This document shows, one piece after another, positions 1 through 12,212 of a stretch of 64,000 nt of DNA; the first letter of the stretch is position 1, and the number at the start of each line of letters is the position of its first letter. The stretch is taken from contig CP114122.1 in NCBI GenBank assembly GCA_029959195.1, forward strand, positions 1,054,001-1,118,000, read 5' to 3'. Source of the stretch: Dictyophora rubrovolvata (lineage: Eukaryota > Basidiomycota > Agaricomycetes > Phallales > Phallaceae). The position numbers and the translations under genes are program-made. Below the pieces are notes generated by a model. The model had not been told where the DNA came from and did not search any database. It saw nothing but the letters and a program-made list of their open reading frames with translations.

Positions 1-640
1 TCGACTTCGCAAGTGAGAATGAGATGCACTGCCCGGCCACTAGGTTATTTGCTCTTTGGGTAGGTTACTGGAAATGAGTTATGTCTGTCTTACTCATGAA
101 TTATCATATAGCAAGCACTGCTGTCACCATTCATCTGACCTCTGAAGCTCCTCGAATTCGAGCATATTCTACCAATTACACCCATACATCTCGTGTAAGA
201 TCTCACTTCGGTTCTTCCACTAATTATTCTCAGTCCACTGGTTTTACAATAAGAGTTCGCGAAAGAGATAATTCTCTTTAAAGTCGTGCATTAATGTCGA
301 CATTATCTGCAAAGCGGGCGTCCAACGATTTAAAAAGATTTATCACAGACGAATTGGTTGAAGAAGGAAAGGATATTAATTCTTGACTCCAACTTTTTAA
401 TCATTGCGACTACATGATTATTCTCTACCTTCCTGACAGTCGAGCATTATCAATCATGATGCGTCCACTCCCGGGTTCAGTGTTCGCATAAAATTATGTG
501 CGAGTTTACTAAAACTTCGTATGAAGACATTCTCGACTAATTATAATGGATCTCCTTCCTCAAAAACTAAACAACTTCAAGCAAAGGCAGTAAATTTTTC
601 TTGATTCAAGAAATAAAGTAGATAGTATCGAATTTAAAAA
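1..640. other. Spacer, no gene recognised
   Basis: Only short open frames without family features are visible. It lies downstream of the minus-strand CoA-transferase gene and so holds that gene's 3' flank. I see no repeat, RNA gene or promoter here. Confidence 0.5.
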
Positions 641-2527
641 CTAGATGACGCCCTTCTTCCTCAATACATCCATTTGTTCATCAGAATAACCAATTTCTCT
701 CAAAACCTGTAAAAATAATCAAACCTAGGTGCAGTCGATTCAAAGAATACCATTTACCTCGCGAGTATGCTGAGAATGCCATGGGGGCGGACGGGTGATA
801 GGCATTCTTTTCCCATTGTATTGCACTGCTGGTGCTACCATCTTTACTTTCCCAACACGAGGATGCTTAAAAAAAAAAACATGCACGTTAGTTATCTCAG
901 GTTCTAAAAGGGATCATATAAGTCACTTACATCAACCTCAGTTACAAGATCACGAGCTACCGCCTGCGGATGCTCGAAGGTCTGTCGAATATTATTGATA
1001 GGACCAAAGGGGACACTGATAGATAGGATAAATACGTTGTGGAGAAATCAGTTTAGCTAAACAAATTACCCCTTTCCCTTAAACTTCTCTAACCAGTAAT
1101 CTCTAGTTTCTTCCATTAACCTGTTTTCAATAATTTCAATTAACTCTACTCTGTTCTTCACCCTATCACTGGGAGCCATGAATTTGGGATCGGTTGCAAG
1201 CTCCGGAAGTTCTAGGATTTGAGTAGTCAAAATTGCAAACTACGCAACACATCTTTAAAATTTGTCCATCGAAAATCGAACTAACACACCTGACGATTAT
1301 TGGCGGCACCAATCATAAGATAACTATCTTTACACTCGAAGACTTGGTAAGGAACGATAGAAGGGTGAGCAGTCCCTAGCCGGGATGCTTCCATACCAGC
1401 CACAAGGTAATTTGATGCAATGTTAGCTAGTCCAGCAACCTTGTTATCGTACAGCCAGTCAGTGGCGTTCGGACTTATTAGCAAAGCAATAATATACCTG
1501 AGAGTCGAAAAGGTTACAATCTATGAAAGCACCTTGTCCGGTTTGCTGGCGCGAAATCAGAGCTGCCATAATGGCCCCATGGGCGTATAGTCCACATGCG
1601 ATATCAGTAACAGCGACTCCGACTTTCACAGGAAGACCATCGGGTTCACCGGTACTAAATTATGCATAAAATTTCAAGGGAAGTAAATGTTGTGTGGCGC
1701 GGACGTGGGAAAGGACGTACATATGCATAAGACCAGCTTCTGCTTCTATGATAACGTCATAGCCCGCCTGTTCGGCATAAGGACCCGTTTGGCCATAACC
1801 TGAAAGGACATGAACAATTTTGATTGAAACGAAACAAGATCTACATACCAGTTATGCTGGCATAAATCAATCTCGGATTGATCTTCTTACAATCCTCCCA
1901 GCCCAGGCCAATCTTGGCCAGCTTCCCGGTAACAAAGTTCTCGACGAGGACGTCTGCGCCCTTGACCAAATCTTGCATAATCTTCAAGCCCTCGGGCTCT
2001 TTAAAGTTTACAGTAATGGAGCGTTTGTTTCGATTTACTGAAAGGAAATATGCAGATTCCGGAGGTAGGTGAGATGCCTCCGGTGGCTGATTCGGACTCA
2101 AAGGTGCACAAGGCGGATGCCACGATCCTAGTTGTGAGGTTAGATATTTATGAACATCAATGTACTTTTAGTGCATTACTCGTATCGTCTCCTTTCTCGA
2201 CTTCCTCAACTTTAATTACATCTGCACTGAAACGCATGTTCATTCAGCTCGTTGCCCACTGTAGGAGGCATTTTTCTTTAGCACATACCCTAGGTCGGCA
2301 AGTAGCAGAGTAGCGGTAGGAGCAGCCAAAACACGAGTTAAATCAATGATTCGGACCCCTTTCAACGGTGGAGGAATTCCTTGCGCTGCCGAAGTGCTGT
2401 TAGAAGATATCGAACTTCCTGGCACGGCGGCGCGGACGCTGTTCCATCTTCGGATAGTAAAACGACATGCAAGAATTGAATGATATGGACCGCAAGGCAA
2501 AAAGCCGTTGAATCTTCGTGGTATCAT
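641..2527 (-). CDS. Family III CoA-transferase (CaiB/BaiF type, SUGCT-like)
   Basis: Probable CoA-transferase that moves CoA between carboxylic acids, closest in feel to succinyl-CoA:glutarate CoA-transferase. The N-terminus (MIPRRFNGF...) is basic and lacks acidic residues, which fits mitochondrial import. Family blocks follow in order across several exons: [20 protein letters not shown] near the start, then [14 protein letters not shown], then [16 protein letters not shown] and [17 protein letters not shown]. Further on come [17 protein letters not shown], whose last Asp should be the catalytic residue, then [15 protein letters not shown] and VPFGPINN. The protein ends [13 protein letters not shown] and a stop. 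Exons are separated by short introns, and every block I looked for is present. The start is the first ATG before the targeting-like sequence. The family is certain; the exact acyl donor and acceptor are inferred. Confidence 0.88.
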
Positions 2528-2717
2528 GTCGACAAGGATTCAACCGAGGAGGATCCTTGGGAAACGAGTGCTTTACTGCCGGCATGGGGTCTTCGTAAAA
2601 AAAAAAGTGATGACTAAGCAAAACCTGTCCATATGACGGCGGTATAAGCGCCCAAAACGCCGTATCGGGCCTCTCAGCTTTCTCGATCACTCTTGGCCTT
2701 TTGGAGCTGAACTGGTT
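2528..2717. promoter_or_regulatory. Shared divergent promoter, CoA-transferase / phosphatase
   Basis: The 190 bases separate the start codons of two genes transcribed away from each other, so both promoters must lie here or overlap into the first exons. No TATA box stands out. Shared control of the two genes is an inference from the geometry alone. Confidence 0.5.
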
Positions 2718-3923
2718 ATGAAAGACCTAGTTTCTAAAGAGGAATATAGTCGACTATTACAGGACTACGACACATGGCTTTTCGATTGCGACGGTGTTCT
2801 TTGGCACGGTGATAACTTGGTCGAAGGTGCTGTTGAAGTCCTGAGCTACCTTCGCAGCCAAAGTTCGTATCGTTTGATCCTTTCAAAGTTCGTTAATCAT
2901 CTTATATATATCTTAGAGAAACAGATCATATTCGTAACGAATAATGCAACCAAGTCTCGTCGTAGTTATAAGAGCAAGTTTGATAAGCTGGGAGTCCAAG
3001 CAAATGTCGTAAGTGAATTCACCTTGGGGTTCGATCTTTAAGAGTTTTATCGCGAATAAGGATGAAATCTTCGGCTCAGCGTATGCTTCTGGTTGGTTTC
3101 TATATAATTCAATATCTCATCATTATTTATCTCGTTGAACTCAAAGCCGTGTACCTATCTTCCGTCGTAAAATTACCCAAAAATAAGAAAGTATATGTTA
3201 TTGGAGAAGCGGGCATAGAAGAGGAGCTCGCGGAAGAAGGTTATCGGTATCTTGGCGGAACGGTTTTGTATTCTCAATTGTACACCTTATCTTCTTGATG
3301 CCTTACATGGTACAGGATCCAACGGACAACACCCTAAAGTCCTTCAAGATCGAAAATTTCACGCCTGACCCAGATGTCGGCGCTGTTATCTGCGGCTTAG
3401 ATACGTCAATCAATTACACCAAGTACTGCAAAGCATATCAATACATAAGGAATAACGAATGTCTTTTCATCGCTACAAATGAGGACAGGTATGATTAATA
3501 TATCTCCTTTCTCGTTTCAAGATTCAAGACCAGATTTCCAGCACCTATCCTGCAGGCGGTGGAATTTTACCCGGGGCAGGTAGTATAATGGCACCATTAA
3601 CCTATGCATCGAAGCGGAAACCCGTAACCACCGGCAAGCCGAATACAACTATGTTAGATTGCATACGGGCGAAGTAAACCCTTACTTTTCCTAATTGCCC
3701 CAGCCACTGATATTCTTTTATCAGGTACCATTTTGACCCCAAGCGATCCATAATGGTAGGTGATCGTCTCGAGACCGATATCGAATTCGGAAAGAAAGGC
3801 GGTCTGGGAACACTATTAGTTCTCACCGGCATTGCATCCAAAGAAGACCTCCTGAGTGTTTCACCAGAACAGGTTCCAGATTTTGTGGCTCCATCTCTCG
3901 GAAATCTTAGAGTTCTGATTTAA
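2718..3923 (+). CDS. PHO13: HAD-family phosphatase, PHO13 / phosphoglycolate phosphatase type
   Basis: Predicted phosphatase of the haloacid dehalogenase superfamily. Relatives hydrolyse 4-nitrophenylphosphate in vitro and clear toxic side products such as 2-phosphoglycolate or 2-phospholactate in the cytosol. HAD motif I is WLFDCDGVLWHGD, with the nucleophile and acid Asp pair. Motif II is IIFVTNNATKSR. The C2-cap region carries KVYVIGEAGIEEEL and ICGLDTSINYTKYCKAYQYI, followed by CLFIATNEDSTYP and a GGGILPGAGSI segment. Motif III/IV is SIMVGDRLETDIEFGKKGG. The protein ends NLRVLI and a stop. Several short introns interrupt it, one of which splits the residues just after YLRSQ. All catalytic motifs are present, so it looks functional. 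Confidence 0.9.
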
Positions 3924-4498
3924 TAGATACTAGAATTGTACGTAGAATTTGAATGATGCGGCTGTTGTCCTACCATTGAGTACACACGTTTGCTGTGCCA
4001 GCTGATATTTCATAAAGCTAAAGGCTTGCTTGTTGAATAGAAAAGAAGTTTGAGGTGTATGGGGAGGATTCCTTATTACGAAGACTGCCACGAGATTTAA
4101 ATGAAATTAGGTATGATTGTTGATGACAGCATGCTCCAGGCGCTGTCATTTTGAAATGTATGTAATATACGATATTTTTGCTGTTCTCCTCGCCACATAC
4201 TGGTTGTTCCTGAAGATTATAGAGATACTCTGGCGTATGTATAGGGCACTCGATCCTCAATTCCATACCATTCAATATCCAAATATTGTCAACGGTGGTA
4301 ATTTAAACGTATACCAGTGGGACACAACAGTGGGGCCGGGTATCACGGCATTATTACCGAACTTGAGATATATGCGCACTCTTTAAAAGTTATAACCAGA
4401 ATAATATGGAATGACGAGTTGTCCGTAACTAGCACACCCGGATTTACATACAATGAGGTAGGTAGTTACTATTAATCTCTGAATTATGGCAAATGTCC
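3924..4498. other. Spacer between convergent genes
   Basis: This lies between the stop codons of the plus-strand phosphatase and the minus-strand hydrophobin, so it holds two 3' ends. Open frames of about 85-89 codons on both strands have no recognisable features. Confidence 0.5.
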
Positions 4499-5045
4499 CT
4501 ACAACGAGATAGGAGTGCAGCCGATGTTGACCTGGTGTAGCACGATTAACCTCTTAATTTTTGTAAAGAACTATTGATAATTACGCACCAGTCCATTGAA
4601 CGTATCACCTGTGCAGCAGGCAGCTTGTGCAGTGCAACTAGTGCCAGAAAGAACACCGCTTATCTCAAGAGTGAGAAAACAAATTATAGGTAAATTGGAA
4701 TATCCGCCTTACATGACTGAGATAGGAGTACATCCGAGACCGACAAGGACATCTATACCTTGAAGAACGATGCCTAGTGGACCCAACAAAGATGCTACGG
4801 CGGGTGAATTGGAAGATTGAACCGAGTTGCAACACTGAAGGGATCCTATATTCAAAACGTAAGTAGCATATCCATAACATTATAAATGAGGAGACACTTA
4901 TACCGGTGTTGCACTGAGAAATTGTGGTTACAGTGGCTGGCGGCGGGGTCGCCGTAATAGTTTTGGTGACGGTAGAAAACCATGGTGAAGCGAGAGCAAC
5001 CCCAACGAGTGAGGAGGTTACAACAAAGAGAGACTTGAATTGCAT
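4499..5045 (-). CDS. Class I hydrophobin
   Basis: Small secreted amphipathic protein that self-assembles at air-water interfaces and coats aerial hyphae and spores. The product starts MQFKSLFVVTSSLVGVALA, a clear signal peptide, followed by a Thr/Pro-rich stretch. The eight-cysteine pattern is complete when introns are removed: C1 in SQCNTG, C2-C3 in QCCNSVQSS, C4 in VGLGCTPISV, C5 in SGTSCTAQ, C6-C7 in AACCTGDTFNGLV, and C8 in NIGCTPISL just before the stop. The C3-C4 spacing of about 37 residues points to class I. The reading frame extends upstream of this ATG, but this ATG opens the signal peptide. Three introns are needed. The secretion signal and pattern make the call firm. Confidence 0.93.
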
Positions 5046-5767
5046 TCTTGAAGGATTATCTGAAGAGTGAAGTGTCTGGGAGAGACTGGGGGAAAGGTAA
5101 ATTAAACACTGAGACCTATTTATCTTTTTCAGAACTTCATGGACGCTAGTGTACACGTGCTTTCTAGAAAAAGAGACAAATGAAGCTGGTTGAAACTTGG
5201 ACATTGATTATTGACAGATCCGATTGTTGTGTTCTTTGTGTCCAAGAGATTCGATATTCAGCCTGCGCCGCTGATACATACTTACTTCGTGATTTCACAA
5301 CAGGCGAGCTGCCGCCCAAACGCGATGGAATCGGCTTGTGAGAAAAGAATCCACTGTCTTCATGAGCTTTAGAAGATGTCAATGGCCCCTTACATCTTTG
5401 TTTTTTTCTTTCTATTCAAATACAAATGCCTCACCATTCACTGGATTGACAGGAGAAGTTTAATACATGATTGAACGAAGCCTTCGTGAATAATACACTG
5501 TTTTCTTAATGATGGAATTGGTTCCAATCAATTCAAAGACAAGCGAACCTTAATGTCACATGTGTTTCGGAGCTGTTCAGCGTTCAAAATCTAAACGACC
5601 TTCTGGTTGCAAGGTGTTCAAGAATGAATTCCATATAACCGGGCGACTCCAAAATTTCATGGTGTTTATATGCGTTGTCAAAAGTTCATTTATTCAATAT
5701 TGTATTGGCTATGTAACATCGGAAATTCTTGACACATGCCGGACAATTTGTTTACCCTCGCCTAAAA
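5046..5767. other. Spacer upstream of hydrophobin
   Basis: This holds the hydrophobin promoter at its low end and the 3' flank of the polygalacturonase gene at its high end. The open frames here show no family features. Confidence 0.5.
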
Positions 5768-7606
5768 CTAAGTTGAAACTCCTTCGATTGCAGGGGGGTT
5801 GAAGAAGAAATTGGATTTCCCCCCTGATGTTTGCAACGCCGTCCAGTCCCAAGTCCCTAATGTATGGTTGATATTACAATGAATAAAAGTTATTTTGTCG
5901 TCATACCTGTACAGGCAGCCTTTCCACAGTTTATGGCAATGGGTGTAGCACTGGACGCAACGGACAAGGTATTGGTTGCGCCAATGAAATTGACGTCCTG
6001 AGTATAGTTTTACATGTTTTAGCCCAGCCATACCAATCCCCGCTCAATATATGCATACTTACGCTAAGAATGACACCGGTTCCAGGAGTTTCTAAACTCG
6101 AGTTAGTGATCCAAACTTGGCGAAAAAACAAAATGGGCCGCACTCAATGTATCAGGGTAGGATTGATCAATGAGAATACCGAATTCGGTCAATCCTGTAC
6201 CGGTATTTCCCGTATATGTAATGTTCGTGACAGTGGAACCAGTGGCCGTTGAATCCATTTTAATTCTTAAGGCTTGCTGGCTGAGAGACATTAATTAACT
6301 GTCATTCACAAGAATGAGCTTCTCACTTGTTAATTACAGTATTTCCGGTGATTACAATACCAGAAACAGTGACATCGCTGCTAATGGAGCCCTATAGATC
6401 GTCAGGTTGAGAAGCTCCATGACTAATTCGGTACTCACGACGGAGATACCATGTCCGCCGCTGCATGTATTATCTTGGAAGACAATGTTTGAACCCTTAT
6501 TAATTGCCAAACAATCATCCTAGAACACGAGAGTACGGTTGAGTGGACTCAGGGGTGTAGTAAAGATAAGTAAATACCATACCTGGTTCTTTACGGAGGA
6601 CTTTTCGATGACAAGGTTAGTAGTGCTGCAATCGAAGCCATCTGTGTTGTGTCCGGCAGGTTGACCATCACTTTTACTATTCGGAAGATCACCCTGAGCT
6701 ATGTAATATAAACATTGGCGCAAGCCTCGGGGAAAGGAGGCCACAAACAATTGTCAATGTTAATGCCTGTAATGGTTAAAGGCCCAGGGTTTGAGACACT
6801 GAACGTTTGAGCCGGTGAATTGACGACTTTTGTATTCTCGAAAGTTCCCGAAATCTTAATTCTAGCCTGAACGTGAAAAAAAGGCTTTCTATTGTAGAAG
6901 ATTAGAACGTTCACGCACTTCATCATAGGTCTTGGCTTTTCGACCCCCCCATTGGAGCCTTGGCCATCCCAATAGAAGGGGCCTCCGCCATCAAACGTAT
7001 GTCCATTTCCATTAACTTGGAGAAGAGAAGGCATGCGTAACCAGTAGTCTATGACGATATAAAGCAAACAGTTACTCACAAGTAACTGAATTCCCACTGA
7101 AAATGAGCCAGTGCGTGAGGGTTTTGTTTTTTCTCAGGAGAAAAAATAGACTAATTTTACCTAATTTGGAAAAGAGGGCCGGACCAGCTTAGATTTCCAA
7201 AGGCCACATCTCCGTCTAAAAATAATTATTAGACATTTGATGGAATCCTCCTTGACTGAGAAAATACTTGCTCAAGTTGACGGTTGTGTCGTCAAGGAGT
7301 TCTAAATTGAATGTAGAGCCTGGTAGAACGGGTCTGTATAGAGAAATCAATACACCATGGAATACAACTCATACCAGCGGGGACCTTCGCGCAAGAGGGT
7401 ATTAGTTTCCACGTTGGGAAAGCAAAGCAATTCATAATTTTACTTACTGTGAAAGAGTTAATGTTAACGGTGGTACATTCAACGGCATCTGAAACATCGT
7501 CGAGGGACGAAATTGTTCCAGTACACCTCTTTGCTGCTTCGCTAGCAGGTCGAGCGAAAGCCAAAGATGAGATAGAGAGGAGGAGGTAAAGTGCAGAGAT
7601 CATCAT
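5768..7606 (-). CDS. GH28 endopolygalacturonase, secreted
   Basis: Pectin-degrading glycoside hydrolase that cleaves alpha-1,4 galacturonan. It begins [20 protein letters not shown], a signal peptide, then [18 protein letters not shown], the usual mature N-terminus with a cysteine. The parallel beta-helix section includes [20 protein letters not shown]. The catalytic blocks are all present: [17 protein letters not shown] after an intron, GGHGISVGS across a splice junction, and [10 protein letters not shown], which corresponds to the substrate-binding R-x-K motif. The C-terminal part reads [16 protein letters not shown] and ends EGVST and a stop. About eight or more short introns interrupt it. 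All catalytic Asp, His and Lys residues are in place, so it should be active. Endo- rather than exo-activity is inferred from the overall motif wording. Confidence 0.92.
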
Positions 7607-7640
7607 GAAATGATTATTGAAAGTAACGCTTTGAACTAGT

Positions 7641-7650
7641 TTTTATACGT
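7641..7650 (-). promoter_or_regulatory. TATA box of the polygalacturonase gene
   Basis: On the minus strand this reads ACGTATAAAA, about 35-45 bases upstream of the polygalacturonase ATG. The sequence fits a TATA box, but it lies close to the start codon, so the 5' leader would be very short. Confidence 0.5.
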
Positions 7651-9037
7651 TTTTCTTTGCCTCGTTAATGCGTTTCTCGCTCCAAGCTTTCACAAACCTA
7701 GATGTCCCAAAACTGGAGACCCTTGACATGACCGGGCCGCTCTCAAGGCGAAATATCGAGTTATGTACCGTTTTTATCACATGAGACAGCTTTTACAGGT
7801 TGCAAGAGTTGCAACCACCGAGAAAATATCGCTCGAAGTGAGAACTGCACGGGCCGTTCTTGAAGTCTATGAGAATAGTTTCGACTCACATAGCTTTGCG
7901 GACTTTGAAAGTGTGTTAGCCACCGTGATTTCCTCCAACGACTCGCATGTCACTTTATTTAGGTCTGCATAACATATATTTCTAGATCATCTTTCAAGAA
8001 TAGAAGGCGAAATTGAATCAAAACGTGCAATGTTCGGATTCCACCAAATAGCTTTTTACTGTCACTGTCACTGCAGCCCACCGGATGATGTCCACGTCGC
8101 ATATTCGGCTGCAATTGCTACGACAAAGCTTCGATCCTTTCAATAAATCAAATTTGAAAAGTTCACTAAGCCTTTCGTGTTCAGCGAAACTTCGCTGGCA
8201 TCACTGGGCTTGTCGAAACAACGGGGAAACCCTCTCAAGCTTCTCCTTTATGAAGCTTCAAAACGGTCCGGGAGCGGTTCATGGCATTCCGTTCATTAGA
8301 CTTTAGCTAAAATTAGAGGATGGAAGATTCCAGCGAGAGCTCACTATGCGAATTTCAGTCGTGCCGACCTTTGAGGTGTCCAGTGAAAATTTCTAAATCA
8401 GGAAATTCATTTTTGAACCCAACAGCACCCGGAATCCAACTAGGACGCCTCTCAATCTCAATTCAATATCTTGACACCCTTCAAGGTTTTGGCCACATAA
8501 ACTGAACGATTTTACCCAGGACGTGCGCGAATTTTTCACTATGCCATATCCTACATTTGCACTCGTGACATAATGAAGCGATATTCACCCATCAAACCTG
8601 AGCTCAGGGCATAGTGCCAGGAGCCAATTCCTCAATTGTTTTCTCACACTACACATTATCGTGCATGACTCGGGCTGAAGTGCAGTTTTCCATTGGTTAT
8701 TCCACGACTTAGCTTGGGAGTGCAAGTGATGGCCAATTTATGACGTACATACGTGCTTAACAGCCTCGTACTGAAGATTTATTTCCCGCTGATCGCTTGT
8801 TTCGGTTGCTCTTCTTCTCAATGTTGATCTCGCAAATTCAAATTGGGAGTGATTTGGCGCCAAATACCCTTTTACGCCACATTCTGACGACTTGTACTTG
8901 TTAAACACGTAACACTCACGAAATCCTCGGCCTCATCGTTCAAGTTGTTCAACAAAATCCCGTTATACTGGCGCTAAATGTGACGATCGCTTAAGAGCCT
9001 TGAAGAAGCTTTGAAGCCTCTCCTCGTTTCAGCTACT
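7651..9037. other. Spacer between divergent genes
   Basis: This holds the upstream regions of the polygalacturonase and MYND genes. A 69-codon open frame near 7763-7972 and others around 8085-8505 look random: no intron signals join them and I recognise no motif. A genuine small gene cannot be excluded. Confidence 0.45.
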
Positions 9038-11350
9038 ATGGGAAAAAACACCCTTTGGAAAGAGATCGAGTCAGCACCGGGGTGGTCCAGGCGGATAGAA
9101 GTCTTATGCGAAAGATTTCATATCCCCGGTAAGGCGTTTTCCTTATCGTGGGCCTTCGGGAACTAATTTTCGCGTACTCGTACTAGACCTTACTACGCGT
9201 CGAGGTTTACGCAAAATCCACAAAAACTTTCCTGATCTATACAGACGATTATCAACCTGCTATGACGACAATGCGGGGCATTACCTCGTACAGGGAACGG
9301 TCGTGGCTATCTACGCACGGATGTGTGTCGATTCTCTGCTCAGGGATAAGCTGGCCTCTGAGAGTGCGCGTTGGGCTATTTCAGTTTTCCACCACTGACA
9401 TGTTACCTGCAGGGAGATTCTTTTCACAAGTAATTACTTTGTTGGAGTTCCCTGAGTGCCGTACATCAACCCTGCGGTGTCTCGCCATGATGACATGCCA
9501 CGGTGGTATCGACGCTCGCTACCACGTTGCTGGCTATACATCTGATATAGTCAAACTTGGCCAAAACGATATCGACGATCCTTCTGTGACGGAACCTTGT
9601 TCAATTATTATTTCACATTGCCTCACTGCAATCCTTTGGCCGGGCGAAAATACATCTGTTGATCAAAAAGCTCTCAAATCCGTTGGATCTTTGATTCCCG
9701 TTTTCGAATTTGTCGATGCCCTATTACGAAGCTCTAATATAACTTACAAATCTTTCACTCACATCATGTGCTTCTTAATGGATATCAGTCAAAATGCGCG
9801 GGAAGCTTTCCTTTCTGTGCGCTCTTCCATCGCCGTCATGGTTGCTTGTCTCCGGAGTAGCGATCTTCAACTTCGTATTCATGCCTTGGGTGGCATTATG
9901 CGGCTGCAATATGACATTGCATTCAAGGGCAAAGTTCATTGGGATCCACAGGCCATTATGCAAAACTACACGCGAAATGGCCGTAACACCCCCGACTCTG
10001 TCACGGACGCCATGATGGACTACGGAATGCTCCGAACGGAGATTATCGTTACGATGACATGTATGAAGGAATATCAGGATGCCATGATGAAGTTTGCGCA
10101 TAACAAAGACTATTATGCCTTAGGGTTGACTCTTTTCGACTTGATTTAGAGAACCGAGTTTAGTATTGCTGACGGGTATTACGCTGATGAAAAAGGCAAA
10201 CCAATACCTACGGGATTTGCGTTTGAACGCTGGTCGGATGCTCTTCCACTTTGTGCCAAAGCTGTTCGGGAAAAAGGCGGTCCCCAAAAATACGATGTTG
10301 CCAATGTTATCGAGTTGAAGTACTTCATTTTGGGCTCTAAATATGCAGAAGCTAAACGCCTTGCTGAAGAGGGACTGAAGAACAATCCCACTGTTGCTTT
10401 TTACTATTACGTATTGTCTCTAGCTACACCTAGCCAAGAAGAATCTTTGCGCTGGGCGAAGAAGGGTCTCATGGGCAAGGGATTAACGATGACGCCGTAT
10501 GTGCGTTTTGGTTTGTTGTTCCGAGCCATCATGAATGCCGGTCTTTTGGGAATCGAGTATCTCTCGAAGGCGGAACAAGGGGCGAAGCAATTTGAAGAAG
10601 CCTACATTTTCCTAAGGGCCGCTTTAAATGATGCGAAAATTTTTGTCGCAGAAGCCCCACCCGATAATAGAAACATGCCTAACGCGATTAGTTGGTGCAT
10701 CCTACTCATGCTCACACTTAGAGGTCCGGAGATTAGTCCTGATTTGCGTGAGGTTCAGGTGCGTTCCTTTCTGACTTGATTTTAATATCATACTGATTTA
10801 CTCAGCCCTTCATCAATCAATACAAACTTGTTGAAGATGTTCAAAAATGGGTCGTTGGTCGCTCTCTTGTCGACACGCAGCTCCATCTAGCGCAGCAAGA
10901 TGTTATCAAGTATTACAAATCTGCGGCGAAAGAATGGGGTCCTGTCATTTCTCGCTTCGATACTGAGGCTGAACAAGAAGAACCTAGTCAGGAGTTGGTG
11001 CTCGGTCGTTCCGTAGAAGACGAGTTGGCTAACTGGCTTAACAAAACAAAGCTGGATGATGATGGTGATGAAGAGCTTGAGCGTAACTACGGCCATACCA
11101 ATAGATCGCTTTCGGCGTTTGGAAATGACATTGTAGAGCTGTATACGTGTGCTCATTGTAGCAATCCTAGTGCTTCATTGAAGAAGTGTGCGAGGTGTGC
11201 GAAGGTCAAGTAAGTTGTTCAAGCTATAACTGCTAATGATTGTGATACATAGTTACGTTAAATCTCTTATTCAGATATTGCGATCCTTCTTGCCAAAAAC
11301 TGCATTGGCCAGAGCATAAAAAGGTGTGCAAGGCACCCAATCATAGCTGA
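9038..11350 (+). CDS. MYND zinc-finger, TPR-like protein with an in-frame UAG
   Basis: Large helical-repeat protein ending in a MYND zinc finger, a family common and poorly characterised in mushrooms. The start is MGKNTLWKEIESAPGWSRR; a first intron follows and the frame continues LTTRRGLRKIHKNFPDLYRR. The centre is Ala/Leu-rich and helical, for example KYAEAKRLAEEGLKNNPTVA and ESLRWAKKGLMGKG. The C-terminus holds YTCAHCSNPSASLKKCARC, then across an intron YCDPSCQKLHWPEHKKVC: the full cysteine/histidine set of MYND. The reading frame stays open and protein-like on both sides of one TAG at 10147-10149 (…TLFDLI stop RTEFSIADG…). No intron with a sensible length and phase removes it. The gene may be recently inactivated, polymorphic, read through, or mis-sequenced. 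Confidence 0.75.
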
Positions 11351-11449
11351 GTACCCAACGAGTTATATAATGGTTTGGCGATATTGCATTTACATACATC
11401 TACATCTGTATACTATACCCCTTATCGAAATGCTTGTACCTTTAAGGGT

Positions 11450-12202
11450 CTACATGTTTATCGTATAAATCGAGGTTGGATAACTAATTCTACCGGACTC
11501 TACTAGAAACGCCAGGGTCCATTTAGTGAAGGGCAGTTGCCCTTCGAATTCGTTAAGCCAATGATGTACAGCCCTGACTAGCAGGTACCCTTGGTGCGAT
11601 AGACACCACCCGAGAAATGGCTCATAAATCTGCTTGAGCTGGGTTAGTACTGCATATTTACCTGGATCAGCCTTGCGAGAAAAGTAAGTCCGGCATGAAT
11701 GCCCGAGGAAGATGTGGATAACCACAACGAGAACAAAAGCGTTTAATGGTGTATCACCAGATCGAGAAAACCATCTTACATGATTGATTAACACTTTTAA
11801 GTATCGCACCAGAGGTTAGCATGGCTAGGACCATTGTTGTGGCGTGAATGAGACGATGATGATTGGAACCCACTTCAATCCCAGTCGCCTTGGGTCTGTG
11901 AACATTTCCTCCGAGAGAGGTATCATGGTTACGATGCGAAAACGGATCCTATTTGGGGTTGAAGGTAATTCTAACTTAATCGATTTTTCATAAATACCGT
12001 AGCAACGTGTTGTTCCAAATCGAGTATTGAGGATATAGGGTGTACCATGATGTCTGCGGGGACGCAAAACAAGTTTTAGCGTATACTGATCACAATGGTC
12101 ATACCCGCACGTCCATTGAATTTCACAAAAACTTGACGTTACATAACATAAGTTGAATGAAAGATATAAACATATCCGGCGGCAAACATCGATAATGATC
12201 AT
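11450..12202 (-). CDS. Possible hypothetical gene, two open segments
   Basis: Two open frames of 125 and 119 codons follow each other on the minus strand (11825-12202 and 11450-11809). The first contains QYTLKLVLRPRRHHGTPYIL and FTDPRRLGLKWVPI, which look more like protein than noise. I recognise no family. It would start just downstream of the small heat-shock gene on the same strand. The join between the segments is not obvious, so this may be a decayed gene or chance. Confidence 0.22.
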
Positions 12203-12212
12203 TAATTTATCA

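Noticed and set aside
10061-10149. An intron ending at the UAG of the MYND gene
   Set aside because: The possible donors at 10061 and 10092 shift the frame when joined, and the third would give a 25-base intron; none restores the MYND frame.
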